The notes beneath the pieces are model-generated. The model did not search any database. It had not been told where the DNA came from and saw only the letters and a program-made list of their open reading frames with translations. This document shows, piece by piece, positions 23,182-32,002 of a stretch of DNA of 64,000 nt. Both the position numbers and the translations under genes were made by a program. The first letter of the stretch is position 1, and each line of letters opens with the position of its first letter. This DNA comes from Fimenecus sp052298855 (GTDB lineage: Bacteria > Bacillota > Clostridia > Oscillospirales > Acutalibacteraceae), in the NCBI GenBank assembly GCA_052298855.1, contig DAVZXP010000001.1, forward strand, positions 248,001 to 312,000, read 5' to 3'.

Positions 23182-25248
23182 TTATTCTTCGGTCGCGGCT
23201 CTGTCGGCGATTACCTTGTCGGCAACAGCCTGCGGAGCTTGCTCGTAACGTGCAAATTCAAGGGTATATGAGCCTCTGCCTGCCGTGATTGAACGCAAAA
23301 CAGTTGTGAAATCGCCCATTTCAGCCATAGGAACTTCGGCTACAAGCTCCTGCATACCGCTTTGGGCAGGATTTGTGCCGAGAACACGGCCTCTACGCTT
23401 TGTAACATCACCCATAATGTCACCGAGGTTGTCGTTCGGAAGAATAACCGTGAGAGTTCCCACGGGCTCGAGAATTGCAACGCTTGCGTTGGGCATTGCC
23501 GCTTTGAAAGCGAGTGAAGCGGCTGTCTTAAACGCCATTTCCGAGGAGTCAACAGGATGATACGAGCCGTCATAAAGAGTTGCTTTAAGACCTACCATCG
23601 GATAGCCTGCCGCAAAGCCCTTGAGAACACATTCCTGCAAGCCTTTTTCGACTGCGGGGAAGTAGTTTTTCGGTACTGCGCCGCCGACAACTGCCGTTTC
23701 AAACACAAGTGAGTCGCTGTCACACGGCTCAAATTTGATCCAAACGTCGCCGAACTGACCATGTCCGCCCGACTGCTTTTTGTGCTTGCCCTGTGCCTCG
23801 ACAGCCTTTCTGATTGTCTCACGATAGGCAACCTTCGGAGCTTCAAGCGTTACCTCAACTCCAAATTTATTTTTAAGCTTTGAAACGATAACGTCAAGGT
23901 GCTGTTCGCCGAGACCTGAAAGAATTTGCTGACGGGTTTCCTTGTTGAGCGCAAATGTGATTGTGGGGTCTTCTTCCATAAGTCTTTGAAGTCCCTGTGC
24001 AACCTTTTCTTCCTCGCCCTTCTTTGAAACAACAACAGCCATTGAAAGACAGGGCTTCGGGAAGTCAACGCCCTTTAATTTAAGTTTATTTTTCGGATCA
24101 CAGAGCGTATCACCTGTTTTAACGGATTGAAGCTTTGTAACTACACCTATGTCACCTGCGATAATCTCTTTTGCGTCCTCCTGCTTTCCGCCCTTAACGG
24201 TAACGATTTTACCCATTTTCTCAATAGCTTCGGTGCGGAAATTATATGCCTGTGTTTCAGATGTGAGCTTGCCCGATACAACCTTGAAGAACGACATCTT
24301 TCCTACAAACGGGTCCGCAACGGTTTTGAAGCAGATTGCCGCAAGCGGTCCTTTGTCATCACAGGGAAGAATTACCTCTTCTCCGTTCTCGGTTGTCGCT
24401 GTTTCGCCTGCGTAGCCGAATGCGCCGGGAACGGACCAAGCAAGACCGTAAAGAAGCTGGTCAACACCTGCCGCCGTAAGACCGGAAACCGCATAAACGG
24501 GATAGATCGAGCCGTCGAAAATTCCGAGACACAAGCCTTTAAGGATTTCCTCCTGAGTGAATTTCTCGCCCTCGAAGAATTTATCCATAAGAGCCTCGTC
24601 TGTCGTTGCGACCGCTTCCATAAACGCAGAGGTCATTTCCTCGATTACGGGGTCGTTCGGAACGTCAACCTTTTTTGCGTTGCCGTCTGCATCATATTCG
24701 AAAGCCATACCTGTCATAAGGTTTACATAGCATTTTGTGATGTTGCCCTCCATATAAGGAATGATTGTCGGGCAGAGCTTGTTGCCGTAAACTTCTTTAA
24801 GAGCTTCAAAGGTTTTGTAGAAATTTCTGTGGTCGGAATCTGTTTTTGTAATTGCAAAGAATTTGGCAATTCCCTTTTTCTCCGCTGCGTTAAACGCCTT
24901 TTCCGTGCCGACGTCAACGCCCGAGCCTGCCGAGGTAACTATAAGTACAGCTTCAGCTGCCCTAACAGCTTCGGCAACTCCGCCCTCAAAGTCAAAAAGA
25001 CCGGGAGCGTCGATTATATTAAGTTTCGTGTTGTCCCATTCAATAGCCGCCATAGCGGAAGAAACCGACGATTTACGGCGTCTTTCCTCAGCGTCGAAGT
25101 CGAGAACGGTATTTCCTTCAGCAACTTTACCGAGTCTGTCGGTTGCGCCTGCAACATAAAGCATTGCTTCGCAAAGGGTGGTTTTGCCCTTTCCGCCGTG
25201 TCCGACAACGGCAATGTTTCTGATGTTGTTTGATGTGTAGGTTTTCAT
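23182..25248 (-). CDS. EF-G-like translational GTPase (EF-G2 type)
   Basis: A 688-residue five-domain EF-G relative. The P-loop is GHGGKGKTTL (16-25), G3 is DAPGLFDF (80-87) and G4 is TKTD in place of NKxD; domain IV (QSGGHGQFGDVW) and domain V (ITAGRGSYTLEF) are complete. Canonical EF-G has DTPGHVDF in G3, so the catalytic histidine is replaced by Leu. This pattern marks the EF-G-like paralogue group rather than the main translocase. The start is the ATG at 25248 (MKTYTSNNIRN), with GGAG eight bases upstream; a 42-residue upstream extension is AT-rich leader. Function probably ribosome-associated but not established. Confidence 0.9.
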   Translation of the reverse strand: MKTYTSNNIRNIAVVGHGGKGKTTLCEAMLYVAGATDRLGKVAEGNTVLDFDAEERRRKSSVSSAMAAIEWDNTKLNIIDAPGLFDFEGGVAEAVRAAEAVLIVTSAGSGVDVGTEKAFNAAEKKGIAKFFAITKTDSDHRNFYKTFEALKEVYGNKLCPTIIPYMEGNITKCYVNLMTGMAFEYDADGNAKKVDVPNDPVIEEMTSAFMEAVATTDEALMDKFFEGEKFTQEEILKGLCLGIFDGSIYPVYAVSGLTAAGVDQLLYGLAWSVPGAFGYAGETATTENGEEVILPCDDKGPLAAICFKTVADPFVGKMSFFKVVSGKLTSETQAYNFRTEAIEKMGKIVTVKGGKQEDAKEIIAGDIGVVTKLQSVKTGDTLCDPKNKLKLKGVDFPKPCLSMAVVVSKKGEEEKVAQGLQRLMEEDPTITFALNKETRQQILSGLGEQHLDVIVSKLKNKFGVEVTLEAPKVAYRETIRKAVEAQGKHKKQSGGHGQFGDVWIKFEPCDSDSLVFETAVVGGAVPKNYFPAVEKGLQECVLKGFAAGYPMVGLKATLYDGSYHPVDSSEMAFKTAASLAFKAAMPNASVAILEPVGTLTVILPNDNLGDIMGDVTKRRGRVLGTNPAQSGMQELVAEVPMAEMGDFTTVLRSITAGRGSYTLEFARYEQAPQAVADKVIADRAATEE

Positions 25249-25360
25249 AGGGATCACTCCAATATCTGAAAAATAATTTATCTTTATGAAAATGAACATA
25301 ATTTTCATATCAACAATAAAAATTGTAGCACATTTGCACAAATATAGCAACAACAAAATA

Positions 25361-25397
25361 AAAAAAGACTGCAAAAACTATAAGTTTTTACAGTCCT
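25361..25397 (-). terminator. Terminator of the transglutaminase-dockerin gene
   Basis: On the minus strand, a 13-bp imperfect stem (25383-25395 with 25367-25379), short loop and a run of T from 25366 downward. Confidence 0.85.
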
Positions 25398-25418
25398 TAA
25401 ACATTTATATGTTGTTTA

Positions 25419-26912
25419 TCAGCCGTTGAGAAGCATTCCCGTGTTCACATATCGATCGGCATAGAACATATCAAACGCATCAATAACGCCGTCCTGATTG
25501 TAGTCTGCGGCATTAAAGCAAGCTTCGTTTGTAAACTCCGCTTCCTGTATTGCCGCTTCTTCGATTAAAGCGTTGTCTGTTAAATCTGTTTTGCCGTCGG
25601 CATTTACGTCGCCCCAACGTACAAGTGTATATTGGGTTGAAACGGGACTTGTAATTGTGAGCGTTCCGCCTGTTGTCGTGCCCGAAACGGTTGCCTCGTT
25701 ATTTGACGGTGCATAGCTCGGAGAAGCTATACAAAAGATTGACGAACGAATATCAGCGTCCTTTGAGAAGAAAAGCATACCCTTTTGATTGTCAAAGGTC
25801 GCCGAAGCACTCGGACTTACCAAAACAGACGAATAAGCGGTTTGTGAAATTGTGGGATAGGTCAAAGCGAAGCCATTGTAGCTGAACAATGCGCCTGTGT
25901 TTATGTGGCTTGCCGAGGTTTCTTTTCCGTTTCCGAATTTCGTTTGTGTACCGAAAGCACTTGAGGAAAGCGATTCTGAACCTACAATAAAGTAATCATA
26001 GAATGTTCCCGAGTCTCCCTGATCTGCCCAAGTGGCGTCCATACCGTACCACTTGCCGTCCTCCATTTTAACATAGTTCCATTTGTGCGCACCGCCGTTG
26101 CCTGTGCCGACAACAAGTATGCACGGAATACCCTCACGGTCGCATATGAGCTTGAACGCTTCTGCATAGCCCTCGCAGACCGCCTTGCCGTTTAAAAATA
26201 CGCCTGTGGGTTGGTGCGCCATAGGAACGTTCATAGTGTATTCGGTCATTTCACATATTTTATCATGAATTGACTTACATTTTGCGTATCGAGATGAACC
26301 GCTTACGGTAAAATTGCTAACCGCTGTCATCATTTGAGAGTAGGAGGAGCGTACCGTGGCAAAATTCTGATAATCGTTTGTTTCAACGGTTATGCAAAGG
26401 TCCATAGAGGTAATCCAATAATTTCCTGCCGAATCATAAGAATAGCCGTAAGAAATTTTGTATCCGCTGAGCCAGAAATATTGAGGATAATCCTCGATAA
26501 CCGCCGACATAGCGCCGATAACGGCGTTTTGCAAAGCTGCTTTTAATGCGTCGGCTGAGTTGCCTGAAATTTGCCTTGCGGGAACTGTAATGCCGATAAC
26601 AGCCTCCGTAGAAGTGTCTGCGCCGATATTTAGTCCTGCTTCGGCTTGAACGATTGCGTTGTAGACTGTTTTTTGAGCTGTTGTGAGATAATCATAGAAA
26701 AGCCAAGCCGAGTTTGCATTTGCGAAAAATTTATTTGGCGTTTGCACGTCGTTTGCGGCATCTGGGAAATACGCTTCGTCAACAAGAATGTTGCCGCAAA
26801 TAAATCCGTCGCTTTCGCCGTGATAAATCTCGGGTGAGGACGAAAAGGCGAAAAATCCACATAAACTGATAACCAAAATCATAGTAAGAGCTATTGCGAA
26901 AGTCTTTTTCAT
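25419..26912 (-). CDS. Secreted transglutaminase-like protein with C-terminal dockerin
   Basis: 497 residues: signal peptide (1-25, basic start then hydrophobic run), a long N-terminal region, a transglutaminase/protease-like core with Cys246 (GKAVCEGYAEAF), His276 (GAHKWNY) and Asp292 (YGMDATW), a Ser/Thr-rich linker, and a type I dockerin from about residue 437. The two calcium-loop repeats read GDVNADGKTDLTD and ADYNQDGVIDAFD. The dockerin implies attachment to a cohesin scaffold, as in ruminococcal cellulosome-type assemblies. The core may cleave or cross-link proteins; the direction of reaction is not known. Own terminator; no operon partner. Confidence 0.9.
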   Translation of the reverse strand: MKKTFAIALTMILVISLCGFFAFSSSPEIYHGESDGFICGNILVDEAYFPDAANDVQTPNKFFANANSAWLFYDYLTTAQKTVYNAIVQAEAGLNIGADTSTEAVIGITVPARQISGNSADALKAALQNAVIGAMSAVIEDYPQYFWLSGYKISYGYSYDSAGNYWITSMDLCITVETNDYQNFATVRSSYSQMMTAVSNFTVSGSSRYAKCKSIHDKICEMTEYTMNVPMAHQPTGVFLNGKAVCEGYAEAFKLICDREGIPCILVVGTGNGGAHKWNYVKMEDGKWYGMDATWADQGDSGTFYDYFIVGSESLSSSAFGTQTKFGNGKETSASHINTGALFSYNGFALTYPTISQTAYSSVLVSPSASATFDNQKGMLFFSKDADIRSSIFCIASPSYAPSNNEATVSGTTTGGTLTITSPVSTQYTLVRWGDVNADGKTDLTDNALIEEAAIQEAEFTNEACFNAADYNQDGVIDAFDMFYADRYVNTGMLLNG

Positions 26913-27043
26913 TTTTATATCTCCTCTCTTTTTATGCCGTTTTTGTTAGACTTTTTTGAAGGCTTGGCAATATTATAATGAACACCTAACTTTACTGCGT
27001 CTATCGTAACATATATCGTTGAATTTGTAAATATATAATGGTA

Positions 27044-27072
27044 TTGATTTTTAACGGCAGAAAACGTATAAT
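27044..27072 (+). promoter_or_regulatory. Promoter of murL-murD2
   Basis: TTGATT (27044-27049), 17-base spacer, TATAAT (27067-27072), 28 bases before the GTG start of murL. Confidence 0.75.
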
Positions 27073-27100
27073 AAACTGATAAAAGTTTGGAGTGATTTTT

Positions 27101-28492
27101 GTGTCAAACGAGAAATTTTTACAGCTTCGTGAGAAATATCCGTCATTTTCATATAACGGTTGGCAGCTCACAAGGGAAAACGATGAAATTAAAATAGCTT
27201 TTGACTTTTCTATCGACGGCTTGTGCGATTTTCATCCGTCAACGAGAATTCCCGTCAAAGAACTTAATATAGCTAACGAGTACAATTCGGAAATTGCCGA
27301 GAAAATTGTGTTTAATCTCGGTATGGTCGAGCTTATAAGCTATTGGAAGTGTGCCTGTCCGAAAATCGTAAACGTAAAATGCGGATATCTTTCCGAAAAG
27401 GATATAAAATGGTATAAGAAGCTCTATTTCGGCGGCTTGTCGGAGTTCTTCTATATAAACGGTATAGAAACAGACGAAGAGAGCTTTATGGAAATTAAAG
27501 TCAATGAAGAGCTTGAGCACCATATGCATCCGCAAGCATATAATTCAAACGGTATAAATCTTATTCCTGTCGGCGGCGGTAAGGACAGCTGTGTTACGGC
27601 TTCATTGCTCAAGGATTTCAAGGATAAAAATATGTTCTTTACGGTAAATGACCAAAAGGCGAGAACCGATACAGTGCTTGCGGCAGGCTATAACGAAAAG
27701 GATGTTATAAGGACTTACAGAACGATAGATGAAAATTTACTAAAACTGAATTCGGAGGGATTTCTCAACGGACACACCCCGTTTTCCGCAATAGTTGCGT
27801 TCTTGTCGCTTTACTGTGCGTACCTTGTCGGAGGCAAGTACATTGTGCTTTCCAACGAGTCGAGCGCAAACGAAACAAATATTGAGGGCGTAAACGTCAA
27901 TCATCAGTATTCGAAATCGTATGAGTTCGAGGAAGATTTCACCGCTTATGTTCAAAAGAATATTTTCGGCTACGACGGCATTGAATATTTCAGCCTTTTG
28001 CGTCCGTTCTCGGAATTGCAAATAGCCAAAATGTTTGCGTCGCTCACGCAGTACCACGAAACGTTTAGAAGCTGTAACAGAGGCAGCAAGAAAAATGTTT
28101 GGTGCGGTAAATGTGCGAAATGCTTATTTGTTTTCACGATTTTATCGCCGTTTATCGAATATGATAAATTGGTTTCGATTTTCGGTAACGATATGCTGGA
28201 TGACCCCGATTGTACCGCTGATTTTGACGGACTTGCGGGCATTACGGATTTGAAGCCGTTTGAGTGTGTGGGCACAAAGTCGGAGTTTAATTTTGCTCTT
28301 ATGAGCCTTTGCAAAAAGCTTGAAAAGGACGGAAAAGAGCTTCCGCTTCTCTGCAAGAGATTTAGAGAAAATGTTGATGAAAGCACAATAGATGAAAATT
28401 TACTAAAAGAATATAACGCTCTTAACAGCGTTCCCGACGAATTCCTTTATATTGTAATGGAGATGTATAAATATGTTGCCGAAGATAATTGA
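27101..28492 (+). CDS. murL: UDP-MurNAc-L-Ala-L-Glu epimerase (MurL)
   Basis: MurL inverts the terminal L-Glu of UDP-MurNAc-L-Ala-L-Glu to D-Glu, using ATP; it was characterised in Xanthomonas together with MurD2. This 463-residue protein carries the stretches I recall from that family: PVGGGKDS (156-163, ATP-pyrophosphatase-like loop), FLNGHTPFSA (221-230), LSNESSAN (250-257), VNHQYSKS (266-273), SLLRPFSEL (298-306), SCNR (324-327), WCGKCAKCLFVF (334-345) and KPFECVG. Start chosen at GTG 27101, with GGAG eight bases upstream. The murD gene overlaps its end by 20 bp, the expected partner. No murI appears in the window. Confidence 0.87.
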   Translation: MSNEKFLQLREKYPSFSYNGWQLTRENDEIKIAFDFSIDGLCDFHPSTRIPVKELNIANEYNSEIAEKIVFNLGMVELISYWKCACPKIVNVKCGYLSEKDIKWYKKLYFGGLSEFFYINGIETDEESFMEIKVNEELEHHMHPQAYNSNGINLIPVGGGKDSCVTASLLKDFKDKNMFFTVNDQKARTDTVLAAGYNEKDVIRTYRTIDENLLKLNSEGFLNGHTPFSAIVAFLSLYCAYLVGGKYIVLSNESSANETNIEGVNVNHQYSKSYEFEEDFTAYVQKNIFGYDGIEYFSLLRPFSELQIAKMFASLTQYHETFRSCNRGSKKNVWCGKCAKCLFVFTILSPFIEYDKLVSIFGNDMLDDPDCTADFDGLAGITDLKPFECVGTKSEFNFALMSLCKKLEKDGKELPLLCKRFRENVDESTIDENLLKEYNALNSVPDEFLYIVMEMYKYVAEDN

Positions 28493-29765
28493 TTACCTTA
28501 AAGATAAGTCCGTACTGATACTCGGCTTTGGCAGAGAGGGTCAGTCTACGCTTTCCTATATCAAAAAGTATTTGCCCGAAAAGGAATTGACCGTTGCCGA
28601 CAAAAACAAGGTCACTCCGGACGGCGAGAATATCAAGACCGTTTGCGGCGAAAACTATCTTGATTGCGTAAATGACTTTGACGTTGTTATGAAAAGCCCC
28701 GGAATATCTTTCCGTGATGTTGAAGTAAACGAAAACACAGAGGTTACCTGTCAAGTTGATATGTTTTTGCGTTTTGCGGATTGCCACAAGGTCGGAATTA
28801 CAGGCTCAAAGGGTAAGACTACTACTTCCACACTTACTTATGAAATGCTAAAGGCGGCAGGCAGGGATGCAAGGCTTATCGGCAATATCGGTGTTCCTGT
28901 TTTTGAAGCACTTGAGAGCGTTACGCCCGATACCTATGCAGTTATCGAAATGTCGTCGCACCAGCTTGAATTTACTCACGCTTCGCCCGAGGTCGCTATT
29001 CTCACAAATATTTATGAGGAGCACCTTGACCATTACAAGGGCGGCTTTACGGGCTATGTAAACGCAAAGCTTCACATTATGAATTATCAAAACGAGAACG
29101 ATACATTTATATATAATGCGGATCAGGGCGTTTCCGAATATGTCAAGCTCGATTCGACAAAGGCTGAAAAAATCGGAGTTTCCGTAAATGACAGGCTTCC
29201 GTTTGAAGTGCGTAACGAGCATCTTTTGGGTGTTCATAACAAGCAGGACGTTATATTCGCTTACCGTGCGGCAAAGGCATTTGGCGTTAGCGACAAGGAT
29301 TGTGAAAAAGGCGTTGAGAGCTTTTCGGGAATTGAACACAGAATGGAAAAGGTCGGCACGTTTAAGGGCGTTACCTTTTATAATGACTGCATAGCGACAA
29401 TTCCGCATGCCGTAGAATGTGCGGTTGAGGCGTTAAAGAATGTTGATACGCTTATTTTCGGCGGCAAGGACAGAGGCATAGATTATTCGGAATTTTGCGA
29501 ATACCTTAAAAAATGTTCAATTAAAAATCTTATCGGCACACCTGAGACAGGGCATAAAATAATCGATAAGCTTTCAAAAGACGCTTGTCCGAAGCGTCTT
29601 GTCAAGGCGGTTGACCTTGAAGAAGCGGTAAAAGAAGCGTATAAGCTTACCGCAGAGGGAAAGATTTGCCTTCTCTCCCCTGCGGCGTCAAGCTATAACG
29701 TATATAAGAATTTTGAAGAAAAGGGCAGGCACTACAAGGAGCTTATTAAAAAGTACGGCGAGTAA
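28473..29765 (+). CDS. murD2: UDP-MurNAc-L-Ala--L-glutamate ligase, MurD2 type
   Basis: A 430-residue Mur ligase. The N-terminal Rossmann domain has LILGFGREGQS, the ATP loop is TGSKGKTTTS (110-119), and GNIGVPV and SSHQLE follow. Ordinary MurD has an active-site motif close to NDSKATN; here residues 303-313 read YNDCIATIPHA, without the lysine. That change matches my recollection of MurD2, which adds L-Glu rather than D-Glu. The overlap with murL supports this strongly. If wrong, it is a standard MurD with an unusual motif. No terminator is seen before the convergent M14-like gene. Confidence 0.85.
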   Translation: MLPKIIDYLKDKSVLILGFGREGQSTLSYIKKYLPEKELTVADKNKVTPDGENIKTVCGENYLDCVNDFDVVMKSPGISFRDVEVNENTEVTCQVDMFLRFADCHKVGITGSKGKTTTSTLTYEMLKAAGRDARLIGNIGVPVFEALESVTPDTYAVIEMSSHQLEFTHASPEVAILTNIYEEHLDHYKGGFTGYVNAKLHIMNYQNENDTFIYNADQGVSEYVKLDSTKAEKIGVSVNDRLPFEVRNEHLLGVHNKQDVIFAYRAAKAFGVSDKDCEKGVESFSGIEHRMEKVGTFKGVTFYNDCIATIPHAVECAVEALKNVDTLIFGGKDRGIDYSEFCEYLKKCSIKNLIGTPETGHKIIDKLSKDACPKRLVKAVDLEEAVKEAYKLTAEGKICLLSPAASSYNVYKNFEEKGRHYKELIKKYGE

Positions 29766-30617
29766 TCACATAATCGACGACAAAAGCAGCAGCTCTTCGT
29801 ATTTGTCATAAATACTTTTGAGGTCGGCAACACTCCGTTTTGAAACGGAAAAGCAAAACGACGGCGCAGAAAAGCTTTTGGCAAACCAACCGCCGAAGCT
29901 GCCGTAAGCCTCACACGGCTTAATGCGTTTAATCGGCAAGCCGCTTACGCTCTTGAAAACTTGCGTCATCATAGCACAATCGGAGGCACATTTTGAGCAT
30001 TGGCAGGATATGTATTCGCCCGAACAGGATAGTGTGATTGCATATTTCGGATTTATAGCATTGCAAAGGGATATAATTGCTTTCGTTTCGGGTTCGCTCG
30101 TTTCTGACGGTCCTTTATATCCGAACGCATACGGCTTTATCACAGTGCTTTGTGCGTCGGAAAAACGGTAAGGGAAGTTTTTGTCTATTTCCACACCCCT
30201 TGCGTTTGAAATCCATTTGGTGAAATTATTGTCGGCGGCTCTTTGCACAAGACCCTTGTAGCAGAGTGCGTTTTCTCCGTTAGAATAGGAAATTTCAAGA
30301 CCGTCGGGGTTGGTTATGGGCACGATAACGATTTTTTGATCACGCAAGATACTCCTTATTTTAACGGCGGAAATTTTCAAATCGTTTTTATAAGCGATAC
30401 AAAGCCGTTCAAAAAATGTCAGCAGAATTTCACTTGAAATTCCGGCAGTATCGGAAAAATCGGACAGGAAAAGCACACTGCTTTCCCCCTCTCCGATACT
30501 CAGCGAGTAAATGTTTCGCTTGCACCAGCTTTTACCTATGGAAGAAATCGACACGAAGTCAAAGCTTTCTTTGGTTTCCTCGATATGCTTCTGTAAATAA
30601 TCATAATTAAAACACAT
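29766..30617 (-). CDS. M14 carboxypeptidase-like protein lacking zinc ligands
   Basis: A 283-residue protein with the M14 zinc-carboxypeptidase fold: VPITNPDGLE (100-109), a NFPY stretch at 147-150, LSCSGEYIS (196-204) and a late FCFSVSK. The zinc-binding residues are missing. In place of HxxE it has ISSE (60-63), the LHSxG histidine is Ser197, and the catalytic glutamate region reads FSVS. Substrate residues Asn-Arg before NFP are Asp145-Lys146. It is thus probably not an active metallopeptidase. No signal peptide. ATG at 30617 has CAGAGG upstream; a longer frame exists but lacks support. Its location tail-to-tail with murD2 hints at a muropeptide-binding role, which is speculative. Confidence 0.75.
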   Translation of the reverse strand: MCFNYDYLQKHIEETKESFDFVSISSIGKSWCKRNIYSLSIGEGESSVLFLSDFSDTAGISSEILLTFFERLCIAYKNDLKISAVKIRSILRDQKIVIVPITNPDGLEISYSNGENALCYKGLVQRAADNNFTKWISNARGVEIDKNFPYRFSDAQSTVIKPYAFGYKGPSETSEPETKAIISLCNAINPKYAITLSCSGEYISCQCSKCASDCAMMTQVFKSVSGLPIKRIKPCEAYGSFGGWFAKSFSAPSFCFSVSKRSVADLKSIYDKYEELLLLSSIM

Positions 30618-30681
30618 AATATCAACAACCTCTGATTTGGTATTTGATATTAAGATATATTCCGAAAGAAGTGAATTTATT

Positions 30682-31227
30682 ATGGATATGACCGAAAAAC
30701 CCATAAATCAAAAGTATATATTTAAAGGTAAAATCATAAATTTGCGTGTTGATGACGCACTTTTACCCAATGGCACAGTTGCAAAAAGAGAAATAGTTGA
30801 GCATCCGGGCGGAGTCTGTGTTGCGGCACTTACCGAGAACAACGAGTTAATGTTTGTCGAGCAGTTCAGATACCCGTACGCAGAAGTTGTTTTGGAGCTT
30901 CCGGCAGGCAAGCTTGAATACGGCGAGGATCCGTTTGAAGCGGGTAAGCGTGAGCTTCGTGAGGAGACGGGAACGATTGCAAGTGAATATGAGGATTTGG
31001 GCAAATTATATCCCACTCCGGGATATTGCGGTGAAATAATCCATATGTATTTTGCAAAGGGTTTGAGCTTTACCTCGCAGGACCTTGATGACGACGAGTT
31101 CCTTGAGGTCAAAAAAATTCCGCTTGAAAAGGCGTTCCAAATGGTAATGAACAATGAAATCAGGGACTCAAAAACGCAGGTCGGAATTATGAAGGTTTAT
31201 CATAAGGTTTACGGAGATAAGAAATGA
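30682..31227 (+). CDS. NUDIX hydrolase, ADP-ribose pyrophosphatase type
   Basis: A 181-residue NUDIX enzyme from the ATG at 30682 (MDMTEKPINQKY). The NUDIX box runs GKLEYGEDPFEAGKRELREE then TGTI, with all catalytic glutamates. Upstream VCVAALTENNELMFVEQFRYPY is typical of ADP-ribose pyrophosphatases. It would clear ADP-ribose or related nucleoside diphosphates. The start has GAAGTGA upstream; the longer frame from 30637 reaches back over the divergent gene. It overlaps maf by 4 bp. Confidence 0.88.
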   Translation: MDMTEKPINQKYIFKGKIINLRVDDALLPNGTVAKREIVEHPGGVCVAALTENNELMFVEQFRYPYAEVVLELPAGKLEYGEDPFEAGKRELREETGTIASEYEDLGKLYPTPGYCGEIIHMYFAKGLSFTSQDLDDDEFLEVKKIPLEKAFQMVMNNEIRDSKTQVGIMKVYHKVYGDKK

Positions 31228-31781
31228 AAATAGTATTGGCTTCAGGCTCGCCGAGGCGAAAAGAAATAATGAAAAACGCAGGTTATGACTTTGAGGTTAA
31301 AACTTCAAGCGCAGACGAAACATTGCCTGAGAATATAACGCCCGACGAAGCGGTAAAGTATCTTGCCGAGATAAAGGGAGATGCCGTAAAGGTTGACGAA
31401 AACACGCTTGTTGTATCGGCGGATACGGTGGTGGCTCTCGACGGAAAAATTTTGGGAAAGCCAAAAGACGAAAATGATGCTTTTTCAATGTTATCCTTGC
31501 TTTCGGGCAGAACGCACAATGTGTTTACGGGCGTTTGCGTAAGGCTCGGAGATAAAAAGACTGTGTTTTGTGAGAAAACCGAGGTCAAGTTTTATACTTT
31601 GAGTGAGGAGGAAATCAAGGCTTATATCGCAACGGGAGAGCCGTCGGACAAGGCAGGCGCATACGGCATACAGGGCAAGGGCGCATTGCTTGTCGAAAAA
31701 ATCAACGGCGATTATCTCAATGTTGTGGGATTGCCTATGGCAAGGCTCGAAAGAGCTTTAAGAGAGTATATAAAACAGTAA
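31224..31781 (+). CDS. maf: Maf family nucleoside triphosphate pyrophosphatase
   Basis: A 185-residue Maf protein hydrolysing dTTP/UTP or modified nucleotides to monophosphates. Motifs: LASGSPRRKEIM at the N-terminus, SADTVVALDGKILGKP with the catalytic Asp, SGRTHNVFTGV, and GAYGIQGKGALLVE late. It overlaps the NUDIX gene in an ATGA junction, giving a two-gene nucleotide-sanitising unit closed by the terminator at 31786-31832. Confidence 0.94.
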   Translation: MKIVLASGSPRRKEIMKNAGYDFEVKTSSADETLPENITPDEAVKYLAEIKGDAVKVDENTLVVSADTVVALDGKILGKPKDENDAFSMLSLLSGRTHNVFTGVCVRLGDKKTVFCEKTEVKFYTLSEEEIKAYIATGEPSDKAGAYGIQGKGALLVEKINGDYLNVVGLPMARLERALREYIKQ

Positions 31782-31785
31782 AAAG

Positions 31786-31832
31786 ACCGATTTTATTTTG
31801 GCGGACATTTGCCTTGATAAAATCGGTTTTTG
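31786..31832 (+). terminator. Terminator after maf
   Basis: An 11-bp stem (31786-31796 with 31817-31827), a 20-base loop with its own short GGC/GCC pairing, and a T-run from 31827. Confidence 0.8.
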
Positions 31833-31881
31833 CTTTTATTTATTGTAATTATTTGCTGTGATTTTTGTTATATTTTATAAG

Positions 31882-31910
31882 TTGACAATATTTGGGAATT
31901 AAAGTATGAT
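31882..31910 (+). promoter_or_regulatory. Promoter of the 145-aa secreted protein gene
   Basis: TTGACA (31882-31887), 17-base spacer, TATGAT (31905-31910). Transcription would begin near 31918, leaving a leader of about 85 bases. Confidence 0.8.
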
Positions 31911-31913
31911 GGA

Positions 31914-31945
31914 ATTGAAACAAAGCAAAAGAAGCTTGTTTCAAT
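31914..31945 (+). other. 5' leader hairpin
   Basis: A 10-bp perfect stem (31914-31923 with 31936-31945) with a 12-base purine-rich loop lies at the very start of the predicted transcript. It resembles an mRNA-stabilising 5' hairpin more than a terminator, as no T-run follows. Confidence 0.5.
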
Positions 31946-32002
31946 TATTTATGTCGATGTGCAAAATATAAGAGCACAGCCGATAATTAAAGGAGTGTGT
32001 AT

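Noticed and set aside
24127..25233. A 368-codon plus-strand frame opposite the EF-G-like gene
   Set aside because: Shadow of a well-identified gene; Cys/Phe/Arg-rich and without any recognisable motif or start signal.
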